Positions 21,185 through 33,190 are shown, counted from the stretch's first letter. The stretch is DNA of 64,000 bases from Pectinophora gossypiella (GCF_024362695.1 NC_065426.1:1488001-1552000); one strand, 5' to 3'. The notes: generated by a model not told the origin, from the sequence alone. A program made the numbers and translations.

Positions 21185-21711
21185 TACGAGTAGGACTATT
21201 GAGAATTTTGTGTTACTGGGAAGTTAAAATTCCCAGTGGTACTACCAGTAAGTCTATTGGGAAGGGAATTCCCAGTAGTTCAACTGGTAAGACTACTGGG
21301 AATTGGGGAACCTAATGAGTCACTATTGTCCCATCGGTATTCAAAAATTTCCCGCGAAAAAAAAGGCTGATCGCATTTTATGCTTTTCATTTCCACCTAA
21401 CCCGGTAGTTCATGCAAAAAAATACATACATTTTTAAAAGCAAGCCAAAAAGGGGCCTTTTACCGTAGGCATTTCTTTAACGAATATTTTCAGCTTTTTG
21501 ACATTTCATTAAATAATCTATACGTAGTTTCACATTCTACTTTACAGTGGTTGGCTGTGACAAGCCCCGTTTTAATTAAAAGTAGGCTTGCTTTGCAGAC
21601 AAAAACTTTTCATCGAATATTAGATTTTGGTCGCGCACAGCCGGTTTCCTGTTAGGCTTACCGATATAACAAAATTAAAAAAAAGAAAAAGCATTGAAAA
21701 TGAAATTCGGA
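21185..21711. other. Short ACTGGGAATT palindromes, then no feature
   Basis: Bases 21190-21310 hold several TTACTGGGAA / TTCCCAGTAG motifs in both orientations, giving clustered small hairpins. The rest is unremarkable. Confidence 0.45.
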
Positions 21712-22700
21712 AATATTTCTTCTTCAAAATTGGCTTACAAAGCGCTTTGAACGTCAAAAAATAAATTGCGTATTATGTAACTGTAAAACTATTACCACAT
21801 CGGAAGCTGCATCGCTGAGGGAAAGACGTGGCCAGAAAACCTCCCAGCATATTATTTACCAGTTTTATCAAATACTTCTTTAGCTTCTATGGAAGTAAAA
21901 AAAAAAAATAGAACGGCTGAGTCCATTTCCACAGATTAACCTGAAGATTTAAACGACTTTTTTGTCTATTTTGCATCTTACGTTCTTCTATGCTGTTCTG
22001 GGAGCAATTAAAAGGCATAGACCACGTTCAGCTGCTTGTCTTCCCGGGCATGTCGTAAAATCCGACAGAGCGATTGTGTTCTCTAACATGATGGGCTAAT
22101 GTTATTCTAATATGTTAGGTATGTTAATATTTATTCTTTCTTTCTGTCAAATAGGTTTCCTCGCGATATTTTCCTTCATCGCCGAACAAAACATGAATTT
22201 TTACTTTTCTCGTGTGGGTTGTGATCACAATTTTTGATCTTGAGATCGATATCTGACTTCATCTGCCCTGGTATAAGTAATGCGTAAGTAGTAAACAACC
22301 GAACCAACGAATAGTGTGCTATATTATGTCACTCTATACGCTTCCAAGGGCGTACCTATACCAATTTTTATCTTTTACTTTAATAAAAATTGACGGCCAC
22401 AAGAGAAAAAAAAAATGCTAAGTCCTTCATTCCCAAAGGTTAACCCTTATTGATGTCGCCCATCCATTTGCGCCATAACCTGATATTTTCACCGTTATTT
22501 TTGACATATTCTTTTATGGCTCCTTTTGGTGAACGTTTTAACTTGCCGCGACTTTTGTCAAATCAAATCAAAATCAAAAATATTTATTTTTCAAAATTGA
22601 CTTTCATAGTCAGCGCTTTTTGAACGTCAAAAATTAAATTACATAATATTATGTCACTAGCTGTAAAACTACTAACTGTTTTTTCAGAATAAATAAAAAA
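21712..22700 (+). repeat. Dispersed repeat copies (CTGAGGGAAAGACGTGGCC family)
   Basis: Bases 21712-21850 contain GCGCTTTGAACGTCAAAAAA and CGCTGAGGGAAAGACGTGGC; 22556-22690 is a second partial copy. Bases 21985-22110 carry another dispersed repeat (CGTTCAGCTGCTTGTCTTCC) that recurs at 36640. Likely 3' parts of unrecognised retroposons. Confidence 0.5.
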
Positions 22701-22728
22701 TGGTTAAGGATACACGAGCCCCCGTGGT

Positions 22729-22985
22729 CTAGTGGTTAGAGCGTTAGGCTCGCGAACTGGATGTCCGGGATCGATTCCTGATGGGGACATTGTTAAAATC
22801 AATGGTGGCCAAGGGATGGTATGCGATATAGAGGCAGACCACCAGCCCGGTGGTCAGATGACATTGAGAGGTACGCAGGAAAGCAATGGATGAGACTTGC
22901 ACAGGACCGAAAAGGATGGCGTGAAAGAGAGGAGGCCTATACCCAGGAAAGGGTGGACACAGGTTGGGTAGATAGATATATATCT
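22729..22985 (+). mobile_element. SINE-B head joined to LINE RT C-terminal fragment
   Basis: Bases 22729-22800: A box TGGTCTAGTGG and TCCGGGATCGATTCC of family B. From 22815 the frame reads RYRGRPPARWSDDIERYAG, WMRLAQDRKGW and EEAYTQERVDTGWV. This is a non-LTR RT C-terminal signature (GRPxxRWxDDI, AQDRxxW). Truncated and dead. Confidence 0.7.
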
Positions 22986-23084
22986 ACCCACTTAAAAAGG
23001 ATTTCAGGTATGAGCTTGTTCCCATTTTTTATTCGAAAACGCCAATGCCATTGCTTTTCAAAGCCTTTTATTGGCCTTTTTTGA

Positions 23085-23530
23085 CAGGGATTTTTTTAAC
23101 ACGTTCTCTGTATATAAACCACATATGAGGCATGAAACTCACAATACATGTGCATGTCCCATATGTGGGGCATATTTTTTTACTTGCCACAACGTGTAAA
23201 AATTTACAAATAAATAAATAAAAAATGATACAACTCGAGTTATATTACTTTTCACTGACAGTACAGAAATACATTGCACGTGAGGGGTTGATATCTAATT
23301 TTCAGTTACACAGTGAACGTGTTAAATAAGCATTTGACCACAGTCTCACCTGATGGTGAGTGACGATGTATTCTAGACAAGATCACGCTTACCTAGCAAA
23401 TGCCTTTTCGCTTTAGCCTTGAAGACTCCCAGATTATAACGAGTTGGAAAAACAGACGACGGCAGACAGTTCCAGGCCTTAGCTGTTCGCATCGAAAAGG
23501 AAAAGGCTAAACGTTTAGTGCGAATTGGTG
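23085..23530. mobile_element. MITE, then LINE RT remnant (-)
   Basis: Bases 23090-23325 are a copy of the TTAACACGTTC...GAACGTGTTAA MITE. Bases 23330-23530 on the minus strand encode a degraded peptide with NLGVFKAKAKRHLLGK, resembling jockey-like RT C termini. Confidence 0.6.
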
Positions 23531-23659
23531 GTATATCCACAACATAAAGATAAGAACTCTAGATTCTAACGAAATCGGATCAGAATCAGAATAAGAACCA
23601 TTTGTTGAACGTAAAAATAAAAACTTAAAAAGAAAGAAACAAAAAGAAGAAGAAGAGAA

Positions 23660-24050
23660 GTGTCGCGCTGGAAATAGTTTAAGAAAGGAGAACCATAATG
23701 AAGACTATAGAGAACCGTAGAGGAAATATGATTGGTCACCTGATACGACACGATTTATTTATGACAAACATCATAGAAGGAAAAAATTAAGGGAAGAGAT
23801 GAAGAGGTAGACCTAGGAGAACTTTTATGAAACAAATAAAAGAGAAGGTGCAGGTCGTGTCGTATCAGGAGGTGAAGGATTTGGCGGGATGAAGAGAGGA
23901 ATGGCGATTACTCCACCGACAAGAGCGCAGCTCTTAAATAAAGAGAGAGAGAATTATAAAGAACATAATAGTAATTGTAAAAAAGTAAAACATCTTCGCC
24001 AACCTGCAGTGGAGCAGCGTGATTGAGGGTAGGCCTGTGCCCAACATTAT
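23660..24050 (+). pseudogene. LINE RT C-terminal fragment and tails
   Basis: Encodes NRRGNMIGHLIRHD, then FMTNIIEG and a GRPRRTF-like segment with a frameshift, then QVVSYQEVKDLAG and a stop. It is followed by the GAGCGCAGCTCTTAAATAAA tail. A SINE-B tail remnant (GTGGAGCAGCGTGATTGAGG) is at 23995-24047. A sister copy is at 32205. Confidence 0.7.
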
Positions 24051-24394
24051 TTTTTATTACAGGCTTATTCTCGTAACGCCAAGGTAAGGATTTAAAAAAA
24101 TGATCTTAATGGTCTCATTGGTCTTGGTTGGTCTGTACTCTTCTCAATGGCAAATAAATGATTATATAGGCTGTTTGTGTGTTGCCATAATTAAGTATTA
24201 TTGCTAGCACGCGTAATGAATGACTTTCCAGGCTACCCCAAAAAAATATAGATGGCGCTATTCGTTTAACCTTTTAGTTTCATCGGTAACTGTCATATAA
24301 TAATATGTATCTTTTATCTTTATTTTTGGCTATAAATAATAACCCTTTAGTTCAACGTAACGTGGATAAACTTGTTGAAATCAGTCAGGAGTTG

Positions 24395-24665
24395 CTGTGG
24401 TCTTCTGGTACACTGGCTTCTCAAACGGGGAGCTCCGGTTCGAACCCCGGTACCGGTCTTGCACCAATGAGTTATCTTAATTGCAGTTACCACTAACACA
24501 GTTGGCTTGACCATTATAGACGGCGATACGGCTCACCTATCACGTTTGTCTAACAGAAACCTCGGTGAGGTGTGGGTACCTGATTCATCTTGCGATGGAT
24601 GTATCTCTGCCTACCCTAAATTGGAATATAGTCAAGATCTTATGTTATGTTCTCATCTAATCGAG
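24395..24665 (+). mobile_element. SINE-E, most complete copy
   Basis: tRNA-like head with B box GGTTCGAACCCCGG (at about 24438), then CCATTATAGACGGCGATACG, CCTCGGTGAGGTGTGGGTAC, TTGCGATGGATGTATCTCTG, ending near TCTTATGTTATG. Reference for family E. Confidence 0.75.
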
Positions 24666-24702
24666 GAGGTGAGAATTGTACCCAGAAATTAAAACACATA
24701 AT

Positions 24703-25090
24703 GGCCCCGATTCCTGCAGACACCGCCTAATTTTATTTTAAGTTATATCCGTCATTTTCATATCCGTCGAAAAGGATGGAAAGGAGGGACGGATGATTCA
24801 CAGCTCTTAATTTTAGGAAGAATGAGTAAATGAATGAATAACCCGGGCGAATCAAAAGGTACGTCGCTGGTATGCAATCCGTTTGACGTGCTGTCTACTT
24901 AACTGTGTCGGGTTATTGACGGATGTAAAATTTTTAGACGGTTGGTTTAGATTTGTGCTTAAAATTGACGTGTGTTCCATAAATTTTATGCTTGTCGATT
25001 ACCTGTCCCTTTCCTTTTCGGCGGATAAGAAAATGACAGATATAACTTAAAATAAAATTAGATGGTATTTACAGGAATTAGCACCAATAA
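24703..25090. mobile_element. MITE with ~80-bp imperfect TIRs, copy 2
   Basis: Same ends as 16918-17232. The centre has extra sequence (AATAACCCGGGCGAATCAAA to GCTGTCTACTTAAC) that copy 1 lacks, so copy 1 is probably an internal deletion derivative. Confidence 0.8.
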
Positions 25091-25400
25091 CGGATTCTTA
25101 CCGCGTTTAAATGGAGATATGAGACTTTGTACCCAGAAGTCGAACGTATGCTGTTGTATAATAATTATGATCTCCATCTTCCTAGCGTTATCCCGTTTTT
25201 CACAGGGTCCGCTCACCTAACCTGAAGATTTGACAAGTCCGGCTTTTTACAGAAGCGACTGCCTGTCTGACCTTCCAACCCGCAAAGGGAAAATCAGTCC
25301 AATACGGTTTAGGTCACATATCTCCGAAATGCATTTCTCGAGAACGTGGGTTTCACGACGTTGTCCTTTGCCGTTGAGCAAGTGGAAACATGAATTCGAA
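25091..25400 (-). mobile_element. SINE-D, head missing
   Basis: On the minus strand it carries GGTTGGAAGGTCAGACAGGC and GACTTGTCAAATCTTCAGGT, and the tail GTGAAAAACGGGATAACGCT. The part matching the tRNA-like head is lost. Confidence 0.7.
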
Positions 25401-25759
25401 AACAAATTTAGGTTGTTTATATAACAATGAGTAAATTAAACAAAAACATGTTTCGATAACTGATTACGTAATACGAGTAGCTACGTAAAAGTTTTATTAT
25501 TTAATATTATTTATTTGATTTATTATTTTTATTGACATTATTATTTAAAAGTTAATTTTTTAAATTAAAACTTTTACAAACCGCCTTATTTAAAACAGCT
25601 TTTTTAACATTAATTATTTTATCCTTACCTATCTAAATAACTGATAAATTAGTTCTATAATAAGCGTAGAAATTATACAGTATGTTTTATTTTTTTTAAG
25701 GTAAATATTTTGTCTACAACAAAATATAATTAATACAAACTTAAGAACAAAATACTTAC

Positions 25760-25925
25760 CCTAATACTTTTCCGAGCACATTTCACTCACAGCACTGAAA
25801 CTCCTTTGCAATCCGTTAAAAACAAACAAAAACACATCACACTGTCAGTTTTAAAAAAGAACAAAGAACACTTTCATTTCTTGTTTTTTTACGCACTTTC
25901 ACTTTAACACTTCGACGGACGATCG
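25760..25925 (-). other. Candidate first (5'UTR) exon of a leftward gene
   Basis: On the minus strand, AAAGTATTAGG is followed by GTAAGTATT, a consensus-like 5' splice donor at 25759-25758. The sequence upstream of it is less AT-rich than its surroundings and is preceded by a GC-rich patch. The only ATG near the donor opens a six-codon frame, so the exon would be untranslated. No downstream exon could be matched; the partner may lie left of the window. An AT-rich 3' flank can make such donors by chance. Confidence 0.35.
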
Positions 25926-26045
25926 CGAGAGATGCTTTCAAAGCCGATGTAACGTTCGCCCCGTACGGTAAAGCGTTCCGATCTAACCCCCACCAGCAAC
26001 TGCGGTGCGTTACCGCGCAGGCGCTAGGATAAAGAATATAAATTC
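25915..26045. promoter_or_regulatory. GC-rich promoter-like patch
   Basis: A CpG-containing island in AT-rich surroundings. It has GACGGACGATCGCGAGAGAT, GCGTTACCGCGCAGGCGCTA (GCGCAGGCGC resembles an NRF-1 site) and AATATAAATTCGCG. It lies directly upstream of the donor-bearing segment on the minus strand. Confidence 0.35.
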
Positions 26046-26049
26046 GCGA

Positions 26050-26560
26050 TTTGTTCCCCTGAAGGTCGGTAATATGATTAAACTAAGTTTCTGATAATAT
26101 TTCGCTGTTATGGTTTTAAAATTGGAGCGTAGGAATTGAAGTTATACAATGCCTCAATGCTTTTGCGCGCACGGACCTTTTTTTCAATCTCTTTTTCTTA
26201 TCCTCAGCGGGAGATTTCCAACAAAATATAAGCTAAAGACAACATCCTAATTAAGGTATTCAGAGGTACAATCAAAAAGCAAAAGTACAGTCACTGAGCC
26301 CAGCGAATAATTTGTAAACAGTGGTGAAATTATGAACAATTAGTTATCATAATAATAAAATTTCTTTTTTTGTAGGTGTTTTTGGTCTATTACAGAAACG
26401 ACATGTAACCAGGAGGTCTTAAGTGCAACCAGTGTATTTGTTACTTTATAAGAAACTGATTGGACTTTTGCAGCTTATCGTTCATTCATCGCCAGATGAA
26501 CTAAGTATCCACAACTCACCTAGCTTACTTTGAAACCAACGAAAAAACATTGTATAAAAT
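26050..26560. other. No feature recognised
   Basis: AT-rich single-copy-looking sequence. It could be upstream flank of the candidate promoter. Confidence 0.35.
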
Positions 26561-26886
26561 CTTCTTCTATCGTGTGGATTGTGAGGTGAATTACCAACCT
26601 CATCAACCCTGGTGTCAAGGTTACTATTGAGGCACCAAAGGCCCCTGACATAGCTCATGTAACGACTACTTACTTACATCAGTAAGTAGTAACCGGGACC
26701 AACGGCTTAACGTGCCTTTCGAAGCACGGATCATCTTACTTTCGGACAATTTAGTGATCAGCCTGTAATGTCTTAACCAAGCTAGGGATCACAAAGTGAT
26801 TTTCGTGATATGTCCCCACCGGGATTTGAACTTGGGACCTCCGTACCGTGAGCCGAATGCTCAAACCACTGGACCACGGAGGCCGT
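26561..26886 (-). mobile_element. SINE-A, full length
   Basis: Full copy on the minus strand from the GGCCTCCGTGGTCCAGTGG head to the CACACGATAGAAGAAG tail. The B box is mutated (GTTCAAATCC). Confidence 0.9.
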
Positions 26887-27149
26887 TAGATCTCTGCCTA
26901 CTAATGGAAATGCGCGTGATTATTATACTCAAATTTAGGACAAAGTTTTGATGACTTCTGACGCTCTAAACTGTTTCAACTGTCAAAATAAAATACCATT
27001 GTGACAGGTATACACGATCAATAAAGTGCTTAATTAATACTTGACGTAATTACGGAAGTTTCGACGTGTTCGCATCTTTACGTGTTAATTAAAGAGACTT
27101 GTTTCCCGAAAAAGAATATTTAATTCAGTAGATAGAAAAAAGTTAAATG

Positions 27150-27620
27150 TACAGGTCGTTAGTGACATCGTAACGAATACTCAGGGGGATGATTCAGACC
27201 ATGATTCTGAGTAAATATCAAGTTTGGTAACGAAATTGCCAGGCTTGAATCACCTGATTGACCGAACAAGTAAGATGTCCCGGCTATTAGCCGTAAAAAT
27301 ACTTCCACAAACTCGCAATGAAGCAGCGTGGTGGAGTATGCTCCACACGCCCTCCGTTTGTTGAGGGGAGGCGTGTGCTCAGCAGTGGGACGTATACAGG
27401 TGTTACTGACAATGTAACGAATACTGACGGGGATGATTCAGACCATGATTGAGTTGATATCGAGTAGAATTTTCCATCACAAATATCATATTATTTTTAA
27501 ATTTTTTAAAATTGTTTCAATTCTATGCCTTTACGATGGAAAATTCTACTTGTTATAAACTCAGAATAATCAGCTGAATCATCCCCCTCAGTATTTGTTA
27601 CGATGTTGCTAACACCCTGA
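27150..27620. mobile_element. Palindromic MITEs flanking a SINE-B tail
   Basis: Bases 27155-27235 are one arm of the GTGACATCGTAACGAATACT palindromic family. Bases 27240-27405 are a family B 3' part (GCAGTGGGACGTATACAG). Bases 27405-27615 are a complete palindromic copy with both arms (GTAACGAATACTGACGGGGA and CCCCCTCAGTATTTGTTACG). Confidence 0.7.
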
Positions 27621-27944
27621 AAGTACTTATCACAACGGTCACAATTTTTATCACTGTCGTTGTCGATTGTCATAATCTGCTACTTACCTGGTTAGCCAAG
27701 CTTGTTAGCCAAGTCAAGCTAGCCATGCTTGTTAGCCAAGCCAAGCTGGTTGCTCACTCCCCAGGACTGGGAACGAACGAAAAAACATACACACGCACCT
27801 AACATAGCGGTCAAACATTTAAAAACCGTTATTTTGCATTCTATTTTTGTGTAGTTTAAATTGTTTTGGTTTGGAGATGAAAAAACTATTTCATGCCGTC
27901 GCCAACTGTATTGACTGTTCATTGCCATATTCTGTTATATAAAG

Positions 27945-28350
27945 AAAAAAATCAAAAAAATATATTTTACAAAATTGGTTTAAATAGTCAGCGCTTTTTG
28001 AATGTCAAAAAATAAATTACATTTATGTAACTAGCTGTAAAACTACTACCTCATCGGAATCTGTAACGCTGAGGGAAAGACATGGCCAAACCTCCCAGCA
28101 CAGGGCCCTAGTCCTACTGTTTCATATTTTCCTTTCTTTTTTATTAAATCCAAAATATTGCAAAAAATGACTTACATAGTCAGCGCTTTTTGAATGTCAA
28201 AAATTAAATTACGTAAATATTATGTAACTAGCTGTAAAACTACTACCACATCGGAATCTGTAACGCTGAGGGAAAGACGTGGCCAATCCTCCCAGCACAG
28301 GGCCCTAGTCCTACTGTTTCATATTTTCCTTTCTTTTTTATTAAATCCAG
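27945..28350 (+). repeat. Two tandem copies of a ~200-bp dispersed repeat
   Basis: Bases 27945-28140 and 28141-28350 both run from GTCAGCGCTTTTTGAATGTC through CTGAGGGAAAGACRTGGCC and CAGCACAGGGCCCTAGTCCT to TTTCCTTTCTTTTTTATTAA. A minus-strand copy is at 29905-30125. Confidence 0.75.
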
Positions 28351-29620
28351 TATAGTTCTAGTATAGTATAGTTCTTGTTATCTAATTACTTAAGCGGTGT
28401 GATCGTTTAACAAAAGTGCTGTTTTTCTTATTAAATAATGAATTGATATTATTGCAAAGAAAAAAAAAATAAGATTATATTAAAATATTTAGTCTTTGCT
28501 GTAACATTTATAAATAAATATATAAGCCCACTATTATAATTTGTCTAACGTGTAGAATTTGTAAACTTAAGCTTGTATAGTTAGCCAGTCTTGTGTTAAA
28601 AGCTTGGCTCTACATGAGATATGAAAACTTTTTTAAATTCCGATCGATATGGTATCGTCTTAGCAACATTTTACATGAAAATGTTTTTGTTGGGATTAGT
28701 TTTAAGAACGTGTAAACGCACGTCATGTGTATAACTCAAGTAAGGGATTTCCTCAAACATTATTCCTGGGGTTCTGCCGAATATATTAGCAATTACTTTT
28801 TCTAACGTGGCTCTAACTCCCTCCTCCTTTTGAATATTTATAAAGACTTAGTTAACTTGTAATTAGAACGCCTACGAATTTGTTACCAAACCTTTTTTAA
28901 GGTTCTTCTTTGGGTAAAAAGGCCTTCCCAATCTTCATGTTTATATTAGAGATTTCACTGAATATGTTTTACATTTAGATGCCATCAATGTAAAGCACAT
29001 TATAAAGTCACAGCTTCTCGCCCCTATCTTCGTACGCAGAGTCATATAGTACTTATATATTATAACAATACATACACAGAATCAAAATCATTTATTCAAC
29101 GTAATTTTCATGGATGAAGGTCAATGTAACATTTTTGAATTTACGTCATTTCGCAAGGTGTTATGGCTGAGGAGAAGTAATGACAAGAAACTGCAACAGC
29201 AACACATTAATTACCAGACATTTTTATCATTTAGGTAATCATTAATTTTATAATAAGCTTTTTATATAAAGTAAGCTTTGTATTTTATTTGTAAATATGT
29301 ATACATAAACCCAAAAACGATGAATTTAATTTACTTAATCTTGAATTTTGAATAGCAATTTTATTTTTATTCCGTAACATAGTTAACACGTAATCAACAC
29401 AACTGCGGCTTAAAAAAGCTGCCAAGGAGTGGGGTATATACTACGTATAAAATTAAGAAGAATATGGGTATACTCTTTATCTTCTAACAATTCTTTTATT
29501 GCATAAATATTGATTGTCCACCACAATGAAGAGAACATAAAGGGGAAAAGGATTGTGAAACACTTAATGATATTTGAACAGTAGAGTACTTTTTTATATC
29601 CAGGCGGAGGATTCTGAGCT
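28351..29620. other. AT-rich, no gene seen
   Basis: One LINE-like AATCATTTATTCAACGTAA tail (-) near 29088. Otherwise nothing supported. Confidence 0.4.
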
Positions 29621-29631
29621 TCTTTATATAA

Positions 29632-29815
29632 GTGGTGCATGCTCGCCTCGAAATGTTCGTGTACCTACGCGGTGGCGTCCGGAAGTCGGGTCGCACCTTT
29701 CCCTCAAAAATGTGCGAAGGGAGCGATAGCTGGCTTTCGCGTCAACTCGTGATCGGGTGCTGCGTATGTGGACAGGCCTGCTTCTGTCAGGGAGCTCATA
29801 AAACACTGTTTCTGT
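29632..29815. other. GC-rich open segment of unknown nature
   Basis: About 180 bp of markedly higher GC, open on both strands (61 and 60 codons). On the minus strand it is bounded by AGAAGCAG on one side and CGTAG|GTACACG on the other, so an exon is possible. The peptides match nothing I recognise, and a repeat fragment is equally likely. Confidence 0.25.
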
Positions 29816-29904
29816 GATAAAGTCACATAAACTCCCACCGACTGTAATTGGAATACCATTGTATTTAAGTCTATAAACAAATTATGAAATACAAACTGGA
29901 TTTA

Positions 29905-30325
29905 AAAAAAAAAAGAAAAGAAAGGAAAACATGAAACAGTAGGACTAGGGCCCTGTGCTGGGAGGTTTTCTGGACACGTCTTTCCCTCAGCGTTACAGAT
30001 TCCGATGTGGTAGTAGTTTTACAGCTAGTTACATAATGTGTAATTGAATTTTATGACGTTCAAAAAGCGCCAACTTTGTAAGCCAATTTTGAAAATAAAT
30101 ATTTTTGAATTTTTTTTTTTTGAAAGTTCTTAATAGTCATGTTATATGATATGCCATTTTCTCTTTTTGCAGATACTTTTCCTTGGCTATAAAGGTGTGA
30201 GAAGCTGCAGTAGTTTTAGGCGGATAAGATACTCGACAAAAAATATATTTACCTACATAAAACTTGACTATAACATTGATATGTTACCTAATGAATAAAG
30301 ATATTTTTGAGTTTGAGTTTGCTCG
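29905..30325. repeat. Inverted dispersed repeat and LINE tail
   Basis: Bases 29905-30125 are the minus-strand copy of the 27945 repeat. Bases 30175-30325 match the GAGAAGCTGCAGTAGTTTTA LINE tail seen at 2670. Confidence 0.65.
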
Positions 30326-31380
30326 CTATCTTTTTAATTATTTGATATTTTGAAGACAAAATTGACAACATGAAACTACAAACACAAATAGAGTCCAAAA
30401 ACCCAAACAGCTATTCAACTGAATCGCATTGACCTCGCAAAGTTATAAACTATGGACTCCGCTTTGTGGACTTAAATTTGCTCCAACCCGCCGCAATACG
30501 ACTTGACACCAATAAAATAGTTTTAAATGGAACTTGAAAGAACCGCTTTTATAGCCAGAGGAGTAAACTCGGTTCATTTGAAATCTAGAGTTTGGAGCGA
30601 AACTGTTTTTGACAGGAAATAAAATCTTTTAAATAGTTCAGGTGGGTTTGGAAATGTAAAAATACTTATTGGGGTCGAATTTCCCGCGTAGAGTTCAAGT
30701 ATGTCAGAATGTGCATTATGTACATGGCATCACGCCTGTTACCCCGAAAAGGGTAGGCAGATGTATGTTGTATATACATCGAAGCGACTGTCTGTCTTAC
30801 CTTCCTACCTGCGAAAGGAAATCCAACCCAATAAAATAAATCATGACAGTTTTTTGAGACACGGGGTAATTTATCATGCGATGGCTACCTCTAGCTACCC
30901 CGATTAGGATAACCTCGTATATCGTAAAAAATAAATAGTAACCCCCTTTTTTATGGCGGTTAAAAAGGTGTTTTTTTTCCATACACACTGATGACAAACG
31001 CCCACCCATCCAAATTCTGTCCTCCCCAAACGTACGTTAATTTACCCAGTCAATTGCCAGCTATGTAGAGACAAAAGAAACAATTTATCAAATACGTTTA
31101 ATTAAGAAGTTCTCTCACAAGGGAAACTTGGATCATTAATCATAACAATAAGTATTGTTAATTTCATTTAACTTCCTGCACACAATCATAGTTTGTTGAT
31201 ATCGATTGGAACTTGATATTGAAGCTAGATTGTAATAGACTAAACCCAAACAGCTATAAACTAGCTAGCTAGCTAGTTTTAGATTATAAATAGGACACTT
31301 ATGATTACCTAAAAACACGAACACGATACACGATATCTTTATCTGCTAAAGCTAGATACATTTGTGTATATTTTCCGTAT
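30326..31380. other. Mostly unassigned, two SINE scraps
   Basis: Bases 30783-30832 hold a SINE-D piece (-) and 30855-30915 a SINE-E tail piece (+). A CTAGCTAGCTAGCTAG run is at 31261. No gene. Confidence 0.4.
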
Positions 31381-31384
31381 TTAG

Positions 31385-32155
31385 ACTGCCTGTCCACCGC
31401 AGCGGAGCGAGGCAGCGGAGCGGAGAAACGGAAAAATATTAACCAAAACAGGGCATTGCGAACTAGTTTGAACAAGCCTGTTGGTAAATATTTCTCCGTT
31501 ACTCCGCTCCCATCATATTCATACTCATTAAAATCCCCACACTACCCCTCTGGAGCGGGGCGAGGCAACGGAGCGGAGAACGGAGAAATATTAACCAATA
31601 TCGCAGGTTGCGAGCTAGTTTGTAGAATAGAATAGAATAGAATAGAAATTTATTGCAAGTCACAAGTTATACAAGGTGTTGTAATAAATATGCGTACATG
31701 TGACGCCCTGCTAGGGCACAGCAAACAATAGGGGCAACTAGTTGCGATGTACAAGCCTGTTGGTTAATATTTCTCCGTTTCTCCGCTCCTATCATATACT
31801 TACTCTATTACAATAGTCACACCGCCCTACTGGAGCGGAGTGAGACAGCGGAGCGGAGAAACGGAGGAATATTAACTAACACAGGGGGTTTCGAACTAGT
31901 TTGTGCAAGCCTGTAGGTTAATATTTCTCCGTTTCTCCGCTCCTATCATATACTTACTCTATTACAATCGTCACACCGCCCTACTGGAGCGGAGTGAGAC
32001 AGCGGAGCGGCGAAACGGAGGAATATTAACTAACACAGGGGGTTTCGAACTAGTTTGTGCAAGCCTGTTGGTTAATATTTCTCCGTTCTTCCGCTCCGAT
32101 GATATAAGAATCTCCACCACGCCTCACTGAATTGGGGCGAGGCAGCGGAAGCCGC
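31385..32155. repeat. ~180-bp tandem repeats, each self-complementary
   Basis: Four or more units containing GGAGCGGAGAAACGGAG, AATATTAACTAACACAGG, GAACTAGTTTGTGCAAGCCT, GTTAATATTTCTCCGTTTCT and CCGCTCC. The first and last motifs pair, so every unit can fold into a hairpin. The third and fourth units (about 31760-32090) are nearly identical. A ~125-bp insertion starting AGAATAGAATAGAATAG splits one unit at 31623-31745. Confidence 0.75.
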
Positions 32156-32204
32156 TAGCGGTATTCGGTATCAGTAATCAATCGGTTTTCAAATGCAGCG
32201 TGCA

Positions 32205-32455
32205 GGTAGACTATAGAGAACCGGAGAGGAAATATGATTGGCCACCTGATACGACACGATTCATTTATAACAAACATCATAGAAGGAAAAATTGAAGAGA
32301 AGAGAGGAAGGGTAGACCTAGGAGAACATTTATGAAACAAAAGAAAAGGTGCAGGTCGTGTCGTATCAGGAGGTGAAGGATTTGGCGGGAAGAAGAGAGG
32401 AAAGGCGATAACTTCACCGATAAAAGCGCAGTTCTTAAATAAAGATAGAGCGAGG
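32205..32455 (+). pseudogene. LINE RT C-terminal fragment
   Basis: Sister of the copy at 23660: NRRGNMIGHLIRHD-like start (here ENRRGNMIGHLIRHD with a changed lead), NIIEGKIEEK, a frameshift before the FMKQ segment, then SYQEVKDLAG and the TTCTTAAATAAAGATAGAG tail. Broken. Confidence 0.65.
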
Positions 32456-32599
32456 TATGTTTTGTACACAAAAACAACAAAACTATTTCCCATTTCAAAA
32501 GTACAAACACAAATACCGATTGAAATTTAACTGCAGTTTTTGACGGATTTATACGTTTTCAGTATTGAATTCGTAAAACACATACCACAATATAGGCTC

Positions 32600-32785
32600 A
32601 AATTCAAATTCAAAAATATCTTTTTTCAGTAGGTAACATAGTTTCATTATGAATCGTCAATTTTCACATTATAACAAACGTCTCTTCCGCCTAAAACTAC
32701 TGCAGCTTCTCACAACCTGTAGGGCAAAGAAGCTGCAAGAAAAACCTCAGCACAAGGCCCTAGACATTCTTTAAAAAAAAAAACA
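32600..32785 (-). mobile_element. LINE 3' tail repeat
   Basis: Minus-strand copy of the 2670 tail: GAGAAGCTGCAGTAGTTTTA, GGCGGAAGAGACG, ending in TTGAATTTGAATTTGA. Confidence 0.65.
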
Positions 32786-33009
32786 TTAAATTATACAATT
32801 AAGTAACTTAGCTGTCTAATATCAGTTCTCAACCAGTTAATCCCATGCATTCATATCTTCTAAATAATCACTAGCTTTATAATAAATAACCATATTTGCA
32901 AAGTTTCTGTTTAACTACTGTCTTAAAACAAATGAAAGGCAAATTCTGAATGTCAATTGAAATCTTAATGTAAAAAGGTATACATTGCCCCTTAAAAGAT
33001 TTAGTGATC

Positions 33010-33190
33010 TTATGTAATCGAGTGACTTGTATCCCAATTGGGGTAGTCAGAGGTACATCCATCGCAAGATGAACTATGTACCCACACCTCACCGAGCTTT
33101 CTGTTAGACAACGCGATAGGTGGTAAGCCGTATCACTGTAAACCCAACTGTGTTCGTTATCGACAGCACTATGGTCCGAACCAGTTGTAA
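33010..33190 (-). mobile_element. SINE-E 3' part
   Basis: On the minus strand: CAGTGATACGGCTTACCACC, AAGCTCGGTGAGGTGTGGGT, TTCATCTTGCGATGGATGTA, ACTACCCCAATTGGGATACA. The head region is diverged. Confidence 0.7.
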
